10,728 bases of DNA, from positions 1-10,728 of the forward strand of contig SHZL01000073.1 of assembly GCA_009692275.1 (NCBI GenBank), read 5' to 3'. The DNA is from Lysobacterales bacterium (GTDB lineage Bacteria; Pseudomonadota; Gammaproteobacteria; Xanthomonadales; SZUA-36). Position 1 is the stretch's first letter, and each line of letters opens with the position of its first letter. This document shows, one piece after another, positions 1 to 6,657 of the stretch. The position numbers were made by a program, and so were the translations under genes. The notes beneath the pieces are model-generated. The model had not been told where the DNA came from and did not search any database. It was given only the letters and a program-made list of their open reading frames with translations.

Positions 1-379
1 AAGGCACACTGGAATCATCCGGGTCGATCCGGCCGGTCATTTCATCGAAAAGTGTCTTTTGCAACCCGGCGGTGTGCTCCATCTGGCTTTTGAAATAGTC
101 ATTTTCAGCTTCCAGATAAGCCAGGACCTCCGGATTGCTGCGGCTGTCATCGCGCAGCCAGTAATACTCGTCGACCCGGGTGTCTCCGTGCTCGGTGATT
201 GAAAAAGGGCGTTTTTCCGCTACCGGCTCACTGGCAGATCCAGGGGTGACCGCAGCAACAGATCCAGCGGCAGTCTGCGGTCCAGGCCCGGCGGTGGGTT
301 CTTCAGCTCGATTGCACGCGGCCAGGCTGGCGAGCATCAGGGTGATGATAAGGATCGATTTGAAGAACAGCTTGTTCAT
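1..379 (-). CDS. Oligopeptidase B-like S9A serine peptidase, N-terminal part, predicted lipoprotein (runs off window)
   Basis: This is the first 126 residues of a prolyl-oligopeptidase-family (S9A) enzyme. The family cleaves short peptides, in oligopeptidase B after basic residues. After residue 55 the protein reads as the family's N-terminal propeller region: HGDTRVDEYYWLRDD (65-79), PEVLAYLEAEN, and the RIDPDDSSVP stretch at the cut end. The catalytic Ser/Asp/His lie outside the window. The ATG at 379-377 is preceded by AGAGG about 8 nt upstream on the minus strand. Residues 1-22 form a lipoprotein signal: two Lys, a hydrophobic core, and the lipobox LAAC with Cys22. Asn at +2 suggests outer-membrane anchoring. 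A low-complexity Ala/Pro/Gly linker follows (about 24-54). Classical E. coli oligopeptidase B has no signal, so export is the notable feature. It lies 41 nt after ygiQ on the same strand and may share its transcript. The S9A assignment is firm; oligopeptidase B rather than a close S9A relative is likely. Confidence 0.85.
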   Translation of the reverse strand, partial: MNKLFFKSILIITLMLASLAACNRAEEPTAGPGPQTAAGSVAAVTPGSASEPVAEKRPFSITEHGDTRVDEYYWLRDDSRSNPEVLAYLEAENDYFKSQMEHTAGLQKTLFDEMTGRIDPDDSSVP

Positions 380-420
380 GGATGGCCTCTGGTCAGATGA
401 ACTACGGGTTATGCGTGTCC

Positions 421-2652
421 CTATCTTTTTGCGGCTTGCCTTTTTCCGGCCCTGGCTGGTTTACTGCCATCTTCGCGCGGCGGCAACCCGGTGTGCTGCG
501 TGAGGATTTTCTTGCCGGTACGGCGCTGGTGCGCCTGCTCGGTATTTTTCCTGCGCGACGGCCGATAAGCACTGCCGGTTTCAGGCTGGCTGGTGGGAAT
601 CAGTTGCCGCTCACCGTCGCCAATCAAATCAGCCCGGCCCATCTTCCTGAGCGCCTGGCGCAGCATTTCCCAGTTGTTCGGATCGTGATATCGTAGCAGA
701 GCTTTGTGCAGTTTGCGCTGCTCCGGGTCCTTCACCCGCAACACTTCATCGGACTTGTAAGTCACCTTGCGCAAGGGATTTTTGCCGGAATGGTACATGG
801 CGGTCGCTGTCGCCATGGGCGAAGGGTAAAAGGCCTGCACCTGGTCGGCAGTGAAGTCGTTGCGCTTCAGCCACAACGCCAGGTTGATCATGTCTTCATC
901 GGTCGTGCCCGGATGAGCGGCAATGAAATAAGGGATCAGGTACTGTTCCTTACCCGCCTCTTTGGAATATTTTTCGAACATCTTTTTGAATTGATCATAG
1001 CTGCCGATACCCGGTTTCATCATTTTTGACAAAGGACCGTCTTCGGTATGCTCCGGAGCGATCTTCAATTGACCGCCCACGTGGTGGGTAACCAGTTCCT
1101 TCACATATTCGGGATCCTTGATCGCCAGGTCGTAACGCACACCCGAAGCAATCAGCACTTTGTTTACGCCCGGCAGTGCGCGCGTTTTGCGATACAACTG
1201 GGTGAGGGCCGAGTGGTCCGTATTCAGGTTAGGACAAACGCCCGGAAATACACAGCTGGGTTTACGGCAGGCCGCCTCGATTGCACTGCTCTTGCAGGCG
1301 ATGCGATACATATTGGCGGTTGGCCCGCCCAGGTCAGAAATCACCCCGGTGAACCCCGGGACTTTATCCCTGATTTGCTCCACCTCGTTGAGAATCGACT
1401 CCTCGGAACGATTCTGCATGATGCGACCCTCGTGCTCGGTGATGGAGCAAAAAGTGCAGCCGCCGAAACAGCCCCGCATGACATTCACGGAGAAACGGAT
1501 CATCTGGTAAGCAGGAATTTTCGCATCCTTATAGGAAGGGTGCGGGACGCGGGCAAAGGGCATACCGAAAACGTAATCCATTTCGGGGGTGGACAAAGGA
1601 ATCGGCGGGGCATTCACCCACAGATCCATGTCTCCATGCTTTTGTACCAGGGCCCTGGCGTTACCGGGGTTGGTTTCCATGTGCAATACCCGGTTGGCGT
1701 GAGCATAGAGCACCGCATCATTGCGAACTTTTTCGAACGAGGGCAGGCGTATGACGGTGCAGTCACGATCACGACCTGGATGAGGCATGAATTTCACCAC
1801 GGCTTTATCCGTCGCAGGGTCCGCAACACCGTACAACGCGGCATCCCGGCGCTGTTTTTCGGCGGCATCCATTTCGCGCACGTTGATGTAGGGATTCACC
1901 ACGCGATCGATTTTGCCGGGCCGGTCGATGCGGGTCGAATCGATTTCCCACCAGCCTGCCGGCGTGTCCTTGCGTATCAAGGCCGTGCCCCGTACATCGG
2001 TGATGCCGGCAACATCATCTCCACGGGCCAGGCGATGGGCCACCTCGACCAAAGCCCTTTCGGCGTTACCGTACAACAACAGGTCAGCCGTGGCATCCAG
2101 CAGGATGGACCGGCGCACGCTGTCCTGCCAATAGTCGTAATGAGCGATGCGCCGCAACGAGGCTTCAATGCCGCCCAGGATGACCGGCACGTCCGGCCAG
2201 GCCTCCTTGCAGCGCTGGCTGTACACCAGCGAACAGCGGTCCGGACGCTTGCCGCCTATTCCACCGGGCGTGTAGGCGTCATCAGAACGTCTCTTGCGTT
2301 CCGCGGTGTAGCGATTGATCATGGAGTCCATGTTACCGGCAGCCACGCCGAAAAACAGGTTGGGCTTGCCCAGAGCCCTGAATGCATCTGCCGAATGCCA
2401 GTCCGGTTGGGCAATGATTCCCACCCGGAAGCCCTGGGCTTCCAGCAGGCGGCCGACAATAGCCATGCCGAACGAGGGGTGGTCTACGTAGGCATCGCCG
2501 GTGACGATGATGATGTCGCAGGAATCCCAGCCCAGCGTGTCCATTTCCGCCCGACTCACGGGCAAAAACGGCGCCACGCCAAAACACTCGGCCCAATACT
2601 TTGGGTAGTCGAACAGCGCGCTGGCCGGAGTGGGCATGGTGTTAGTGGACAT
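421..2652 (-). CDS. ygiQ: YgiQ family radical SAM protein (UPF0313)
   Basis: This 743-residue protein has the full length usual for the YgiQ family. The N-terminal half carries family signatures: PKYWAECFGVAPFLPVSR near residues 17-34, VTGDAYVDHPSFG (50-62) and the GGIEASLRRIAHYDYW stretch (160-175). The radical SAM cluster motif CxxxCxxC is at Cys395, Cys399 and Cys402 (RGCFGGCTFCSITEHEGR), which should hold a [4Fe-4S] cluster and cleave S-adenosylmethionine. The C-terminal 60 residues are strongly basic (many Lys/Arg), which hints at nucleic-acid contact but proves nothing. The biochemical substrate of YgiQ is not established as far as I know. The ATG at 2652 is chosen because the conserved block begins within about 15 residues of it; the Shine-Dalgarno is weak. 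A consensus -10 box lies about 57 nt upstream. A long antisense frame covers it and is a shadow. Confidence 0.95.
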   Translation of the reverse strand: MSTNTMPTPASALFDYPKYWAECFGVAPFLPVSRAEMDTLGWDSCDIIIVTGDAYVDHPSFGMAIVGRLLEAQGFRVGIIAQPDWHSADAFRALGKPNLFFGVAAGNMDSMINRYTAERKRRSDDAYTPGGIGGKRPDRCSLVYSQRCKEAWPDVPVILGGIEASLRRIAHYDYWQDSVRRSILLDATADLLLYGNAERALVEVAHRLARGDDVAGITDVRGTALIRKDTPAGWWEIDSTRIDRPGKIDRVVNPYINVREMDAAEKQRRDAALYGVADPATDKAVVKFMPHPGRDRDCTVIRLPSFEKVRNDAVLYAHANRVLHMETNPGNARALVQKHGDMDLWVNAPPIPLSTPEMDYVFGMPFARVPHPSYKDAKIPAYQMIRFSVNVMRGCFGGCTFCSITEHEGRIMQNRSEESILNEVEQIRDKVPGFTGVISDLGGPTANMYRIACKSSAIEAACRKPSCVFPGVCPNLNTDHSALTQLYRKTRALPGVNKVLIASGVRYDLAIKDPEYVKELVTHHVGGQLKIAPEHTEDGPLSKMMKPGIGSYDQFKKMFEKYSKEAGKEQYLIPYFIAAHPGTTDEDMINLALWLKRNDFTADQVQAFYPSPMATATAMYHSGKNPLRKVTYKSDEVLRVKDPEQRKLHKALLRYHDPNNWEMLRQALRKMGRADLIGDGERQLIPTSQPETGSAYRPSRRKNTEQAHQRRTGKKILTQHTGLPPREDGSKPARAGKRQAAKR

Positions 2653-2708
2653 TATGGTGGGCCCTGTGACCTTTCCCTGCGTTCGTTACGGTTGCGGTGG
2701 CAGGACTT

Positions 2709-2735
2709 ATTATAACAGGTAGCCCCGCCAGCCAA
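2709..2735 (-). promoter_or_regulatory. Probable sigma70 promoter for the ygiQ gene
   Basis: On the minus strand a perfect TATAAT -10 box lies at 2714-2709. A TTGGCT -35-like box lies at 2735-2730, 15 nt away (16 if read as ATTGGC), which is slightly short. Transcription would start near 2702 and leave a leader of about 50 nt before the ATG at 2652. This is pattern recognition only. Confidence 0.5.
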
Positions 2736-2775
2736 TGGGTATGCAGCTTGCACTACGGGAGTTTTGCTTGACGAG

Positions 2776-2804
2776 GTCGGCATGTCCGAGCCTGTGGACA
2801 GGCT
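2776..2804. repeat. Small inverted repeats in the ygiQ-GST intergenic region
   Basis: AGCCTG (2789-2794) and CAGGCT (2799-2804) form a perfect 6-bp stem with a TGGA loop. A shorter TCGG/CCGA pair overlaps its left side. This is in the 262-nt divergent gap between ygiQ and the GST gene, where an operator would be expected. There is no T-run, so it is not a typical terminator. I see no convincing promoter for the GST elsewhere in this gap. Confidence 0.3.
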
Positions 2805-2902
2805 GCGAGTAGCGGCTAATAATTCTGATATTTGAAAAAGGGGCCCAGGATTTCCTGTTCTCTGGCCTGAAAGAGTAGTATTTGCTGCAGCCACGGTTAA
2901 CC

Positions 2903-2908
2903 AGGGAG
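2903..2908 (+). promoter_or_regulatory. Ribosome binding site that fixes the GST start
   Basis: AGGGAG sits 6 nt before the ATG at 2915. It supports that ATG over an in-frame upstream TTG at 2882, which has no such site and would add 11 residues not seen at the start of GST domains. Confidence 0.7.
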
Positions 2909-2914
2909 ATTGAC

Positions 2915-3541
2915 ATGCCAAAACTGAAACTCACGTACTTTGCATTTGACGGCGGGCGGGGAGAACCCATTCGCCTTGCCCTCGCCTGCGGAAAAATTCC
3001 CTTCGAGGATCACCGTTTCCCACCCAGTGATTGGCCCACAATGAAGGACCAGACACCGCTGCACCAGGTGCCGGTGATGGAAGTGGATGGCAAAGTCATC
3101 ACCCAATCCAACACACTGCTGCGCTATGCCGGCAAACTGGCCGGGCTGTATCCGAACGACCCGCTCGAAGCCGCACATTGTGATGAAGCGATGGAAACCA
3201 TTGAAGACATCGTCACCAAGATTGTGCCTACCATGTTCATGCAGGACGAGGAGGAAAAACGGCGCGCACGTGAAGCCCTGGCTGCCGGACCCATCCCGCT
3301 GTACCTGCGCCGGCTGGAAACCATGCTGAAGGAGCGCGGGGGCAAGTATTTTGCGGGCGACCGCCTCAGCGTGGCGGATTTCAAGGTATTCCTGTGGACA
3401 CGCCATCTGCAATCCGGACAACTGGACCACATACCCAAGGACATCGTGCAACGGCTGACGCCAACTTTGACTGAGCACTTCAAGCGCATCAGTGCAGTGC
3501 CTGAAATCGTGGACTACTACAAGAAACGGGCGGCGGCATAA
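2915..3541 (+). CDS. Glutathione S-transferase, Sigma-like class
   Basis: A 208-residue cytosolic GST, normal length for the fold. The N-terminal thioredoxin-like domain (1-80) starts KLTYFAFDGGRGEPIRLALA. Tyr8 is at the catalytic Tyr position of Alpha/Mu/Pi/Sigma GSTs, which activates the glutathione thiol. VPVMEVDG (52-59) carries the cis-proline (Pro53), and QS (64-65) is the glutathione gamma-glutamyl contact. The alpha-helical C-terminal domain (about 85-205) includes the N-capping motif LSVADF (151-156). Tyr-type Sigma-like GSTs are commoner in animals than in bacteria, although proteobacterial ones exist. The electrophile or leukotriene-like substrate cannot be read from sequence. It lies 59 nt upstream of the CPXCG gene on the same strand and may start a five- to six-kilobase-scale transcript through 5555. 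The start is chosen by the AGGGAG site. Confidence 0.92.
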   Translation: MPKLKLTYFAFDGGRGEPIRLALACGKIPFEDHRFPPSDWPTMKDQTPLHQVPVMEVDGKVITQSNTLLRYAGKLAGLYPNDPLEAAHCDEAMETIEDIVTKIVPTMFMQDEEEKRRAREALAAGPIPLYLRRLETMLKERGGKYFAGDRLSVADFKVFLWTRHLQSGQLDHIPKDIVQRLTPTLTEHFKRISAVPEIVDYYKKRAAA

Positions 3542-3600
3542 GCTGGCAGCCAGCAGCCATTCTCAGGCATAACAGGCCGTGGCAATGGCGCAGGGCTACA

Positions 3601-3792
3601 ATGAACCTGCTTTCTGAAATGGAAGTCGCCTGCCCCTACTGCGGGGAAACCATCTCCATAATGATCGACGAGTCGGTAGCAGAACAAAGCTATATTGAGG
3701 ACTGCCAGGTGTGCTGCAGGCCGATCTCGTTCATGGTCACGACATACCCGGGCGAGGAGGCAAGCGTGGAGGTGAGGCGGGAAGATGACTAG
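3601..3792 (+). CDS. CPXCG-motif cysteine-rich small protein
   Basis: A 63-residue protein that fits the CPXCG-motif cysteine-rich family (Cys_rich_CPXG). ACPYCGE places Cys11 and Cys14, and DCQVCCRP places Cys35, Cys38 and an extra Cys39; together these form a probable zinc ribbon. The acidic C-terminal tail (GEEASVEVRREDD) is also typical. Its function is not known to me; the fold would suit metal, protein or nucleic-acid binding. The ATG has AGGG about 5-8 nt upstream. The stop codon is 8 nt before the next ATG, so translation of the two is probably coupled. Confidence 0.85.
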   Translation: MNLLSEMEVACPYCGETISIMIDESVAEQSYIEDCQVCCRPISFMVTTYPGEEASVEVRREDD

Positions 3793-3796
3793 GAGT
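3791..3796 (+). promoter_or_regulatory. Ribosome binding site deciding the start of the secreted protein
   Basis: AGGAGT overlaps the UAG stop of the CPXCG gene and lies 4-5 nt before the ATG at 3801. An in-frame GTG at 3795 falls inside this site, so it cannot be the start and the ATG is preferred. Confidence 0.65.
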
Positions 3797-3800
3797 GGAT

Positions 3801-4664
3801 ATGCCCAAGCAATGTGAAGTCAGCCAGTCTCCCCGATGCGTTCGGGCGTTGCCGGGTTTATGCACTGCCTGGCTGCTGATCTTTCTGGCTGCTGCCGGTA
3901 CACCCAACGCGCAGGCCGGAGACGATGCCCGGCCCGATCTCAATGGCGTCTGGATCTCGGTGCTGGTTGCCTTCGACGACCCGCGCTGGCGCATTGCCGA
4001 CCTGGTGTGCGCCCGCGCCGGTTGTTCCGTGGAAAGTTATGCCTATCTGCAGGGCCTGCTGGTCGATCCTGCCAACAAGAACCGCACCACCAAGCACCTG
4101 GTTGAGGACATGAACCGCTTCCAGCAGGAGGCGAACCAGAAACTGTTGACGCCCGCGGCGCGCAAAAGCCAGGCTGAGTTTGACCCGTCACAGGAAGCGG
4201 CACTGGACTGTAAACCCGACGGTGACGGCTTGCGCCACCAGATCCTCGCTCCCCTGCCCCTGCAGATTGAACAACACGATGATAAAGTGATTCTGCGCTA
4301 CGAGTACTGGAATGCGGAGCGCACGGTTTACCTTGATCAGGATGGACATCCCCAAGACGGTGCACCATCGAGGCTGGGCCACTCCACCGGGCGCTACGAG
4401 GGCTCCACGCTGATCGTGGAGACGGCGCAAATGCTGCCCAGCGAGACCGGCATACCCAATGACAAACCCTTGACGCTGAGCGCTGAGGCCCGGACCGTTG
4501 AACGTTACACCCTCACCGACGAGGGCCAGGCCATGGATGTGACCCTCGATATCATTGATCCGGTAAATTTTACCGGCCCTATGCAAAGTCACCGCCGGAT
4601 GCTCATTGCCCCCGGTTGGGAACTTGACAAGTTTGAATGTGAATCACTTACTGGCCAATATTGA
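3801..4664 (+). CDS. Secreted protein of unknown function with a DLNGVW...GHSTGRYEGSTLIVET core
   Basis: A 287-residue predicted exported protein. The start has an Arg at 12 and 15, a hydrophobic core (about 17-32) and a likely cleavage site after AQA (residue 39). The mature part opens PDLNGVW (45-51), a start I recognise from a large family of uncharacterised secreted bacterial proteins. That family also shares the block LGHSTGRYEGSTLIVET (192-208), preceded here by ERTVYLDQDGHP. Four Cys remain after cleavage (70, 75, 137, 280) and could form disulfides in the periplasm. A family with this block is often found next to DUF6152 proteins, as here (21 nt downstream). No catalytic motif is visible. 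The length is typical and there is no sign of damage. Confidence 0.8.
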   Translation: MPKQCEVSQSPRCVRALPGLCTAWLLIFLAAAGTPNAQAGDDARPDLNGVWISVLVAFDDPRWRIADLVCARAGCSVESYAYLQGLLVDPANKNRTTKHLVEDMNRFQQEANQKLLTPAARKSQAEFDPSQEAALDCKPDGDGLRHQILAPLPLQIEQHDDKVILRYEYWNAERTVYLDQDGHPQDGAPSRLGHSTGRYEGSTLIVETAQMLPSETGIPNDKPLTLSAEARTVERYTLTDEGQAMDVTLDIIDPVNFTGPMQSHRRMLIAPGWELDKFECESLTGQY

Positions 4665-4685
4665 AAACTACTGGATGACAAGGAC

Positions 4686-5555
4686 ATGCTGAACCGGTTA
4701 TACGCATTGCTGGTAATTGGATTGTGCGGGTTGACTCCGCTCCACGCGCACCACAGTCCCGCATCACACTATCTCATCAAGGAGCTCGCCACGGTTGAAG
4801 GCGTGGTTACCGAGTTTCGCCTGACCAATCCCCATGCGCGCATCTACTTCGATGTGACGACACCGGAAGGAGAAGTGCAGCACTGGTTTGCCGAAGGCAA
4901 TTCTTCCTCTATCCTCAAGCGGCGGGGCTGGGCAAAGGATAGCGTGAAACCCGGAGACACGATCAAGATTTCCGGCTATCCGGCGCGTGATGGCGGACAT
5001 GCGCTGGACTGGAAGCTGATCGAACTGGCGGACGGCACGCAACTTCGCGGGGGAAACACCGTGGGCATCGAGCAAGATTTCCTGCTCGAAGATATCGACA
5101 AGAAGCGACACGTGGAGTCAGAACAGCCAGCAGCTGAGACGAACGGCTGGAAACTCGATCCCTTGTCCTATTCCATCGGTAACTTCAGCACGTTTGCCGA
5201 GATGGTTGCCATCGGTCTGAAGAAAATGGCGCTCAGCCAGGCCTTGCCGGCAGAAGAAATGGATCGCCTCGAAGCAGAAGTGCTGCGCATCGCCGAAGAA
5301 CGGGATGTCCGAATCTACCGGGAAGCAAACTTCCTCGTGACCGGCCTGTTCCCGCCGTCGGCCACTGCCGGCAAGGATGTCCTGCTCATCTATCGCGGCG
5401 ACACGCTCAAGGAATATCTCGCCCTCAAGCAGCGCAAAGCCGACCTCGAGGCCGCCGGGAGGTATGGGCAAGAGGCCCAGCTGGAAATGGCATGGGCTGT
5501 GGGCAAGCTGCTCAGCTATCCGGACAAGAAGATCGAACAGTTACTCGCCAAGTAA
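4686..5555 (+). CDS. Secreted two-domain protein: N-terminal DUF6152 domain plus uncharacterised C-terminal domain
   Basis: A 289-residue exported protein. The signal peptide ends at LHA (residue 21), and the mature protein starts HHSPASHY. Residues 22-122 match the DUF6152 pattern: the HHS start, EGVVTEFRLTNPHARIYFDV (38-57, with the conserved NPH), a WFAEGNSSS region and a beta-rich GDTIKISGYPARDG segment. DUF6152 proteins are usually about 110-140 residues. Here a second part follows (about 154-289): a helix-rich stretch with EMVAIGLKKMALSQALPAEE, then VLLIYRGDTLKEYLALK (232-248) and LLSYPDKKIEQLLAK at the end. I do not recognise this domain. A linker with acidic and Ala/Glu residues (about 140-153) separates the two. 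It follows the preceding secreted-protein gene by 21 nt, so the two are very likely one operon. The role is unknown; periplasmic ligand or metal binding by the exposed His residues is only a guess. Confidence 0.85.
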   Translation: MLNRLYALLVIGLCGLTPLHAHHSPASHYLIKELATVEGVVTEFRLTNPHARIYFDVTTPEGEVQHWFAEGNSSSILKRRGWAKDSVKPGDTIKISGYPARDGGHALDWKLIELADGTQLRGGNTVGIEQDFLLEDIDKKRHVESEQPAAETNGWKLDPLSYSIGNFSTFAEMVAIGLKKMALSQALPAEEMDRLEAEVLRIAEERDVRIYREANFLVTGLFPPSATAGKDVLLIYRGDTLKEYLALKQRKADLEAAGRYGQEAQLEMAWAVGKLLSYPDKKIEQLLAK

Positions 5556-5562
5556 TTTTCCC

Positions 5563-5611
5563 CCGCAGGCACCGCAAGTAACTGAAAGCCGCAGGCACCC
5601 ATGTGCCGGCT
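5563..5611 (+). terminator. Weak candidate terminator and 11-bp direct repeat after the DUF6152 gene
   Basis: CCGCAGGCACC occurs twice, at 5563-5573 and 5589-5599. The second copy takes part in a hairpin: AGCC (5587-5590), a 3-nt bulge and GGCAC pair with GTGCC and GGCT (5603-5611) around a CCAT loop. Only three T follow, so this is a poor intrinsic terminator. The stretch from 5612 to 5646 shows nothing further. Confidence 0.3.
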
Positions 5612-5646
5612 GCCTTTGATCATTTGAACCGCGTAATCGGACCGGC

Positions 5647-5666
5647 AGACGATTGATCAATCGTCT
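5647..5666. repeat. Perfect 20-bp palindrome
   Basis: The half-site AGACGATTGA (5647-5656) is followed directly by its exact reverse complement (5657-5666). A second inverted repeat begins 1 nt later: CTACAGG (5668-5674) and CCTGTAG (5685-5691) around 10 nt. The palindrome lies at the point where recognisable MipA/OmpV sequence begins. It could be an operator for a dimeric regulator, or a rearrangement scar. No regulator gene is adjacent. Confidence 0.6.
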
Positions 5667-5892
5667 TCTACAGGTACGATCAGGCCTGTAGCGCCAGAGT
5701 GAAACTGCGGGCCGGGAGCGGCTACCTCGGCACCCGCCTGAGCCTCACGCTCAAGCATACAATCACGAAGAACTTCGACATAATCGGTGGGCTTAGATTC
5801 GGCTTTTACAAGGGCGCGGCCAACGCCGATAGCCCGCTGTTTACCCAACAAACGCGAGCGGAGTTATGCTGGCGCTGGCGTGGCACAGCTGA
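5657..5892 (+). pseudogene. 3' remnant of a MipA/OmpV family outer-membrane protein gene
   Basis: The translation of 5657-5850 reads as the C-terminal part of a MipA/OmpV beta-barrel. It includes GSGYLGTRLSLTL, a TITKNFDIIGGLRFGFYKG strand pair and ANADSPLF, which I recognise as family signatures. An in-frame TGA lies at 5654-5656 and no earlier part of the gene is present, so about two thirds of the usual 240-280 residues are missing. After TQQ (about 5842-5850) the frame loses the pattern. Restoring one A in the AAA run at 5850-5852 gives NASGVMLALAWHS and a stop at 5890-5892, as expected for a last strand ending near an aromatic residue. So both a 5' truncation and an apparent 1-nt deletion are present. 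The GTG at 5699 begins an artificial frame that runs on into the hydrolase. Confidence 0.65.
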
Positions 5893-5959
5893 AGTTGGAC
5901 GCCAGGAACAAATTTATCGGGTCAGAGAAAAGTGTTTGATTCTGACCGGGCATTCGACA

Positions 5960-5964
5960 GGGAG
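5960..5964 (+). promoter_or_regulatory. Ribosome binding site in front of an ACG codon
   Basis: GGGAG lies 7 nt before ACG (5972-5974), exactly where the hydrolase family's ATG would be expected: the codons after ACG read ATFVLVHGAWHGGW. There is no usable ATG or GTG in the same frame between here and the first motif. This suggests an ATG to ACG change. Confidence 0.5.
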
Positions 5965-5971
5965 ACATACC

Positions 5972-6587
5972 ACGGCAACTTTCGTTCTCGTCCACGGCGC
6001 ATGGCACGGCGGATGGCACTACCGCGATACCGCTCGTGCGCTGCGCTGCGCAGCGCAGGGCATGAGGTGTTCACGCCGACGCATACCGGCGTTGGCGAGC
6101 GCGCCCACCAGGGAGCCGAGAACATCACCCTGGAGACACATATCCGTGATGTCTGTGGCTGCATTGAAGCGGAAGAGCTTTCCAACGTGGTTCTTTGCGG
6201 TCACTCCTACGGTGGCATGGTCATTACTGGCCGGGCCGATCGCATGCCTGAACGCATCAAGACGCTGGTTTACCTGGATGCCTTCCTGCCCGAGAATGGG
6301 CAGTCTCTCATCAGCCTGCTGCCGCTGGCATTGCCGCCAGAGATCTCTGCTGCGTGCCGCAAGCACTGGCTACCTTTGAGATGCCGCTCCTGCTCACGGG
6401 CGCCGGTGCAGCAGTCAGGGACCGTTTGTACATCCTCGCCGACGGCTGGGACCCAAGCCCATTCCGTTACTTTGCGGCCAAAGTTGACGGTCAATCGGGC
6501 TGGCGCGTGACCAGGATGCCATGCGGCCACGATGTAATGGCGGATATGCCGGGCGAATTGGCCAACGAGCTGTTGCAGCTTGTCTAA
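5972..6587 (+). pseudogene. Alpha/beta hydrolase (EstC/salicylate-esterase-like) broken by frameshifts
   Basis: Three reading frames together make one alpha/beta-hydrolase. Frame 1 (5972-about 6050) has ATFVLVHGAWHGGW, the HG oxyanion-hole strand. Frame 2 (about 6050-6345) has GHEVFTPTHTGVGERAH, then the nucleophile elbow GHSYGG (Ser codon 6205-6207) and VYLDAFLPENGQS. Frame 3 (6354-6587) has FEMPLLLTGAG and the catalytic-His motif CGHDVM (His codon 6528-6530). The first shift is explained by a 5-nt tandem duplication (CTGCG CTGCG at 6041-6050): removing one copy gives ARALRSAGHEVF in one frame. The second shift, near 6346-6354, seems to come with loss of roughly 40 residues of the cap region, judged from memory of family members of about 230-240 residues. 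The start codon is ACG. Relatives hydrolyse esters in the cytoplasm. As it stands no functional enzyme can be made. Confidence 0.8.
6041..6058. repeat. 18-bp perfect palindrome at the duplication in the hydrolase pseudogene
   Basis: Positions 6041-6049 and 6050-6058 are exact reverse complements (CTGCGCTGC / GCAGCGCAG). The palindrome was created or lengthened by the 5-nt duplication that shifts the frame, and a GC-rich slippage-prone run is a plausible cause. Confidence 0.6.
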
Positions 6588-6606
6588 GCGCGCGGCGGCG
6601 AATCAT

Positions 6607-6632
6607 GGGGTGCGCCAACATCGGCGCGCCCC
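6607..6632. terminator. Strong GC-rich hairpin after the hydrolase pseudogene
   Basis: GGGGTGCGCC (6607-6616) pairs with GGCGCGCCCC (6623-6632) around a 6-nt loop. This makes a 10-bp stem with one G-U wobble. It starts 19 nt after the hydrolase stop. Neither flank has a T-run, so it is not a canonical intrinsic terminator. It may still end or stabilise the transcript. Confidence 0.4.
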
Positions 6633-6657
6633 GAAATCGGGACAGTAGGTGGGGCCT

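Noticed and set aside
1048..2715. Open frame of 555 codons on the plus strand
   Set aside because: It is fully antisense to the YgiQ gene, whose cluster motif and length are clear. The translated sequence has no recognisable motif and is a product of codon bias.
2882..2914. Upstream TTG start for the GST
   Set aside because: AGGGAG is placed for the ATG at 2915, and the extra residues do not fit GST N-termini.
2897..3478. 193-codon frame on the minus strand
   Set aside because: It is antisense to the GST gene and shows no motif.
3795..3800. GTG start for the secreted protein
   Set aside because: The codon lies within the Shine-Dalgarno sequence itself.
5657..5851. 64-codon minus-strand frame over the MipA remnant
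   Set aside because: The opposite strand has recognisable MipA/OmpV motifs, so this is a shadow.
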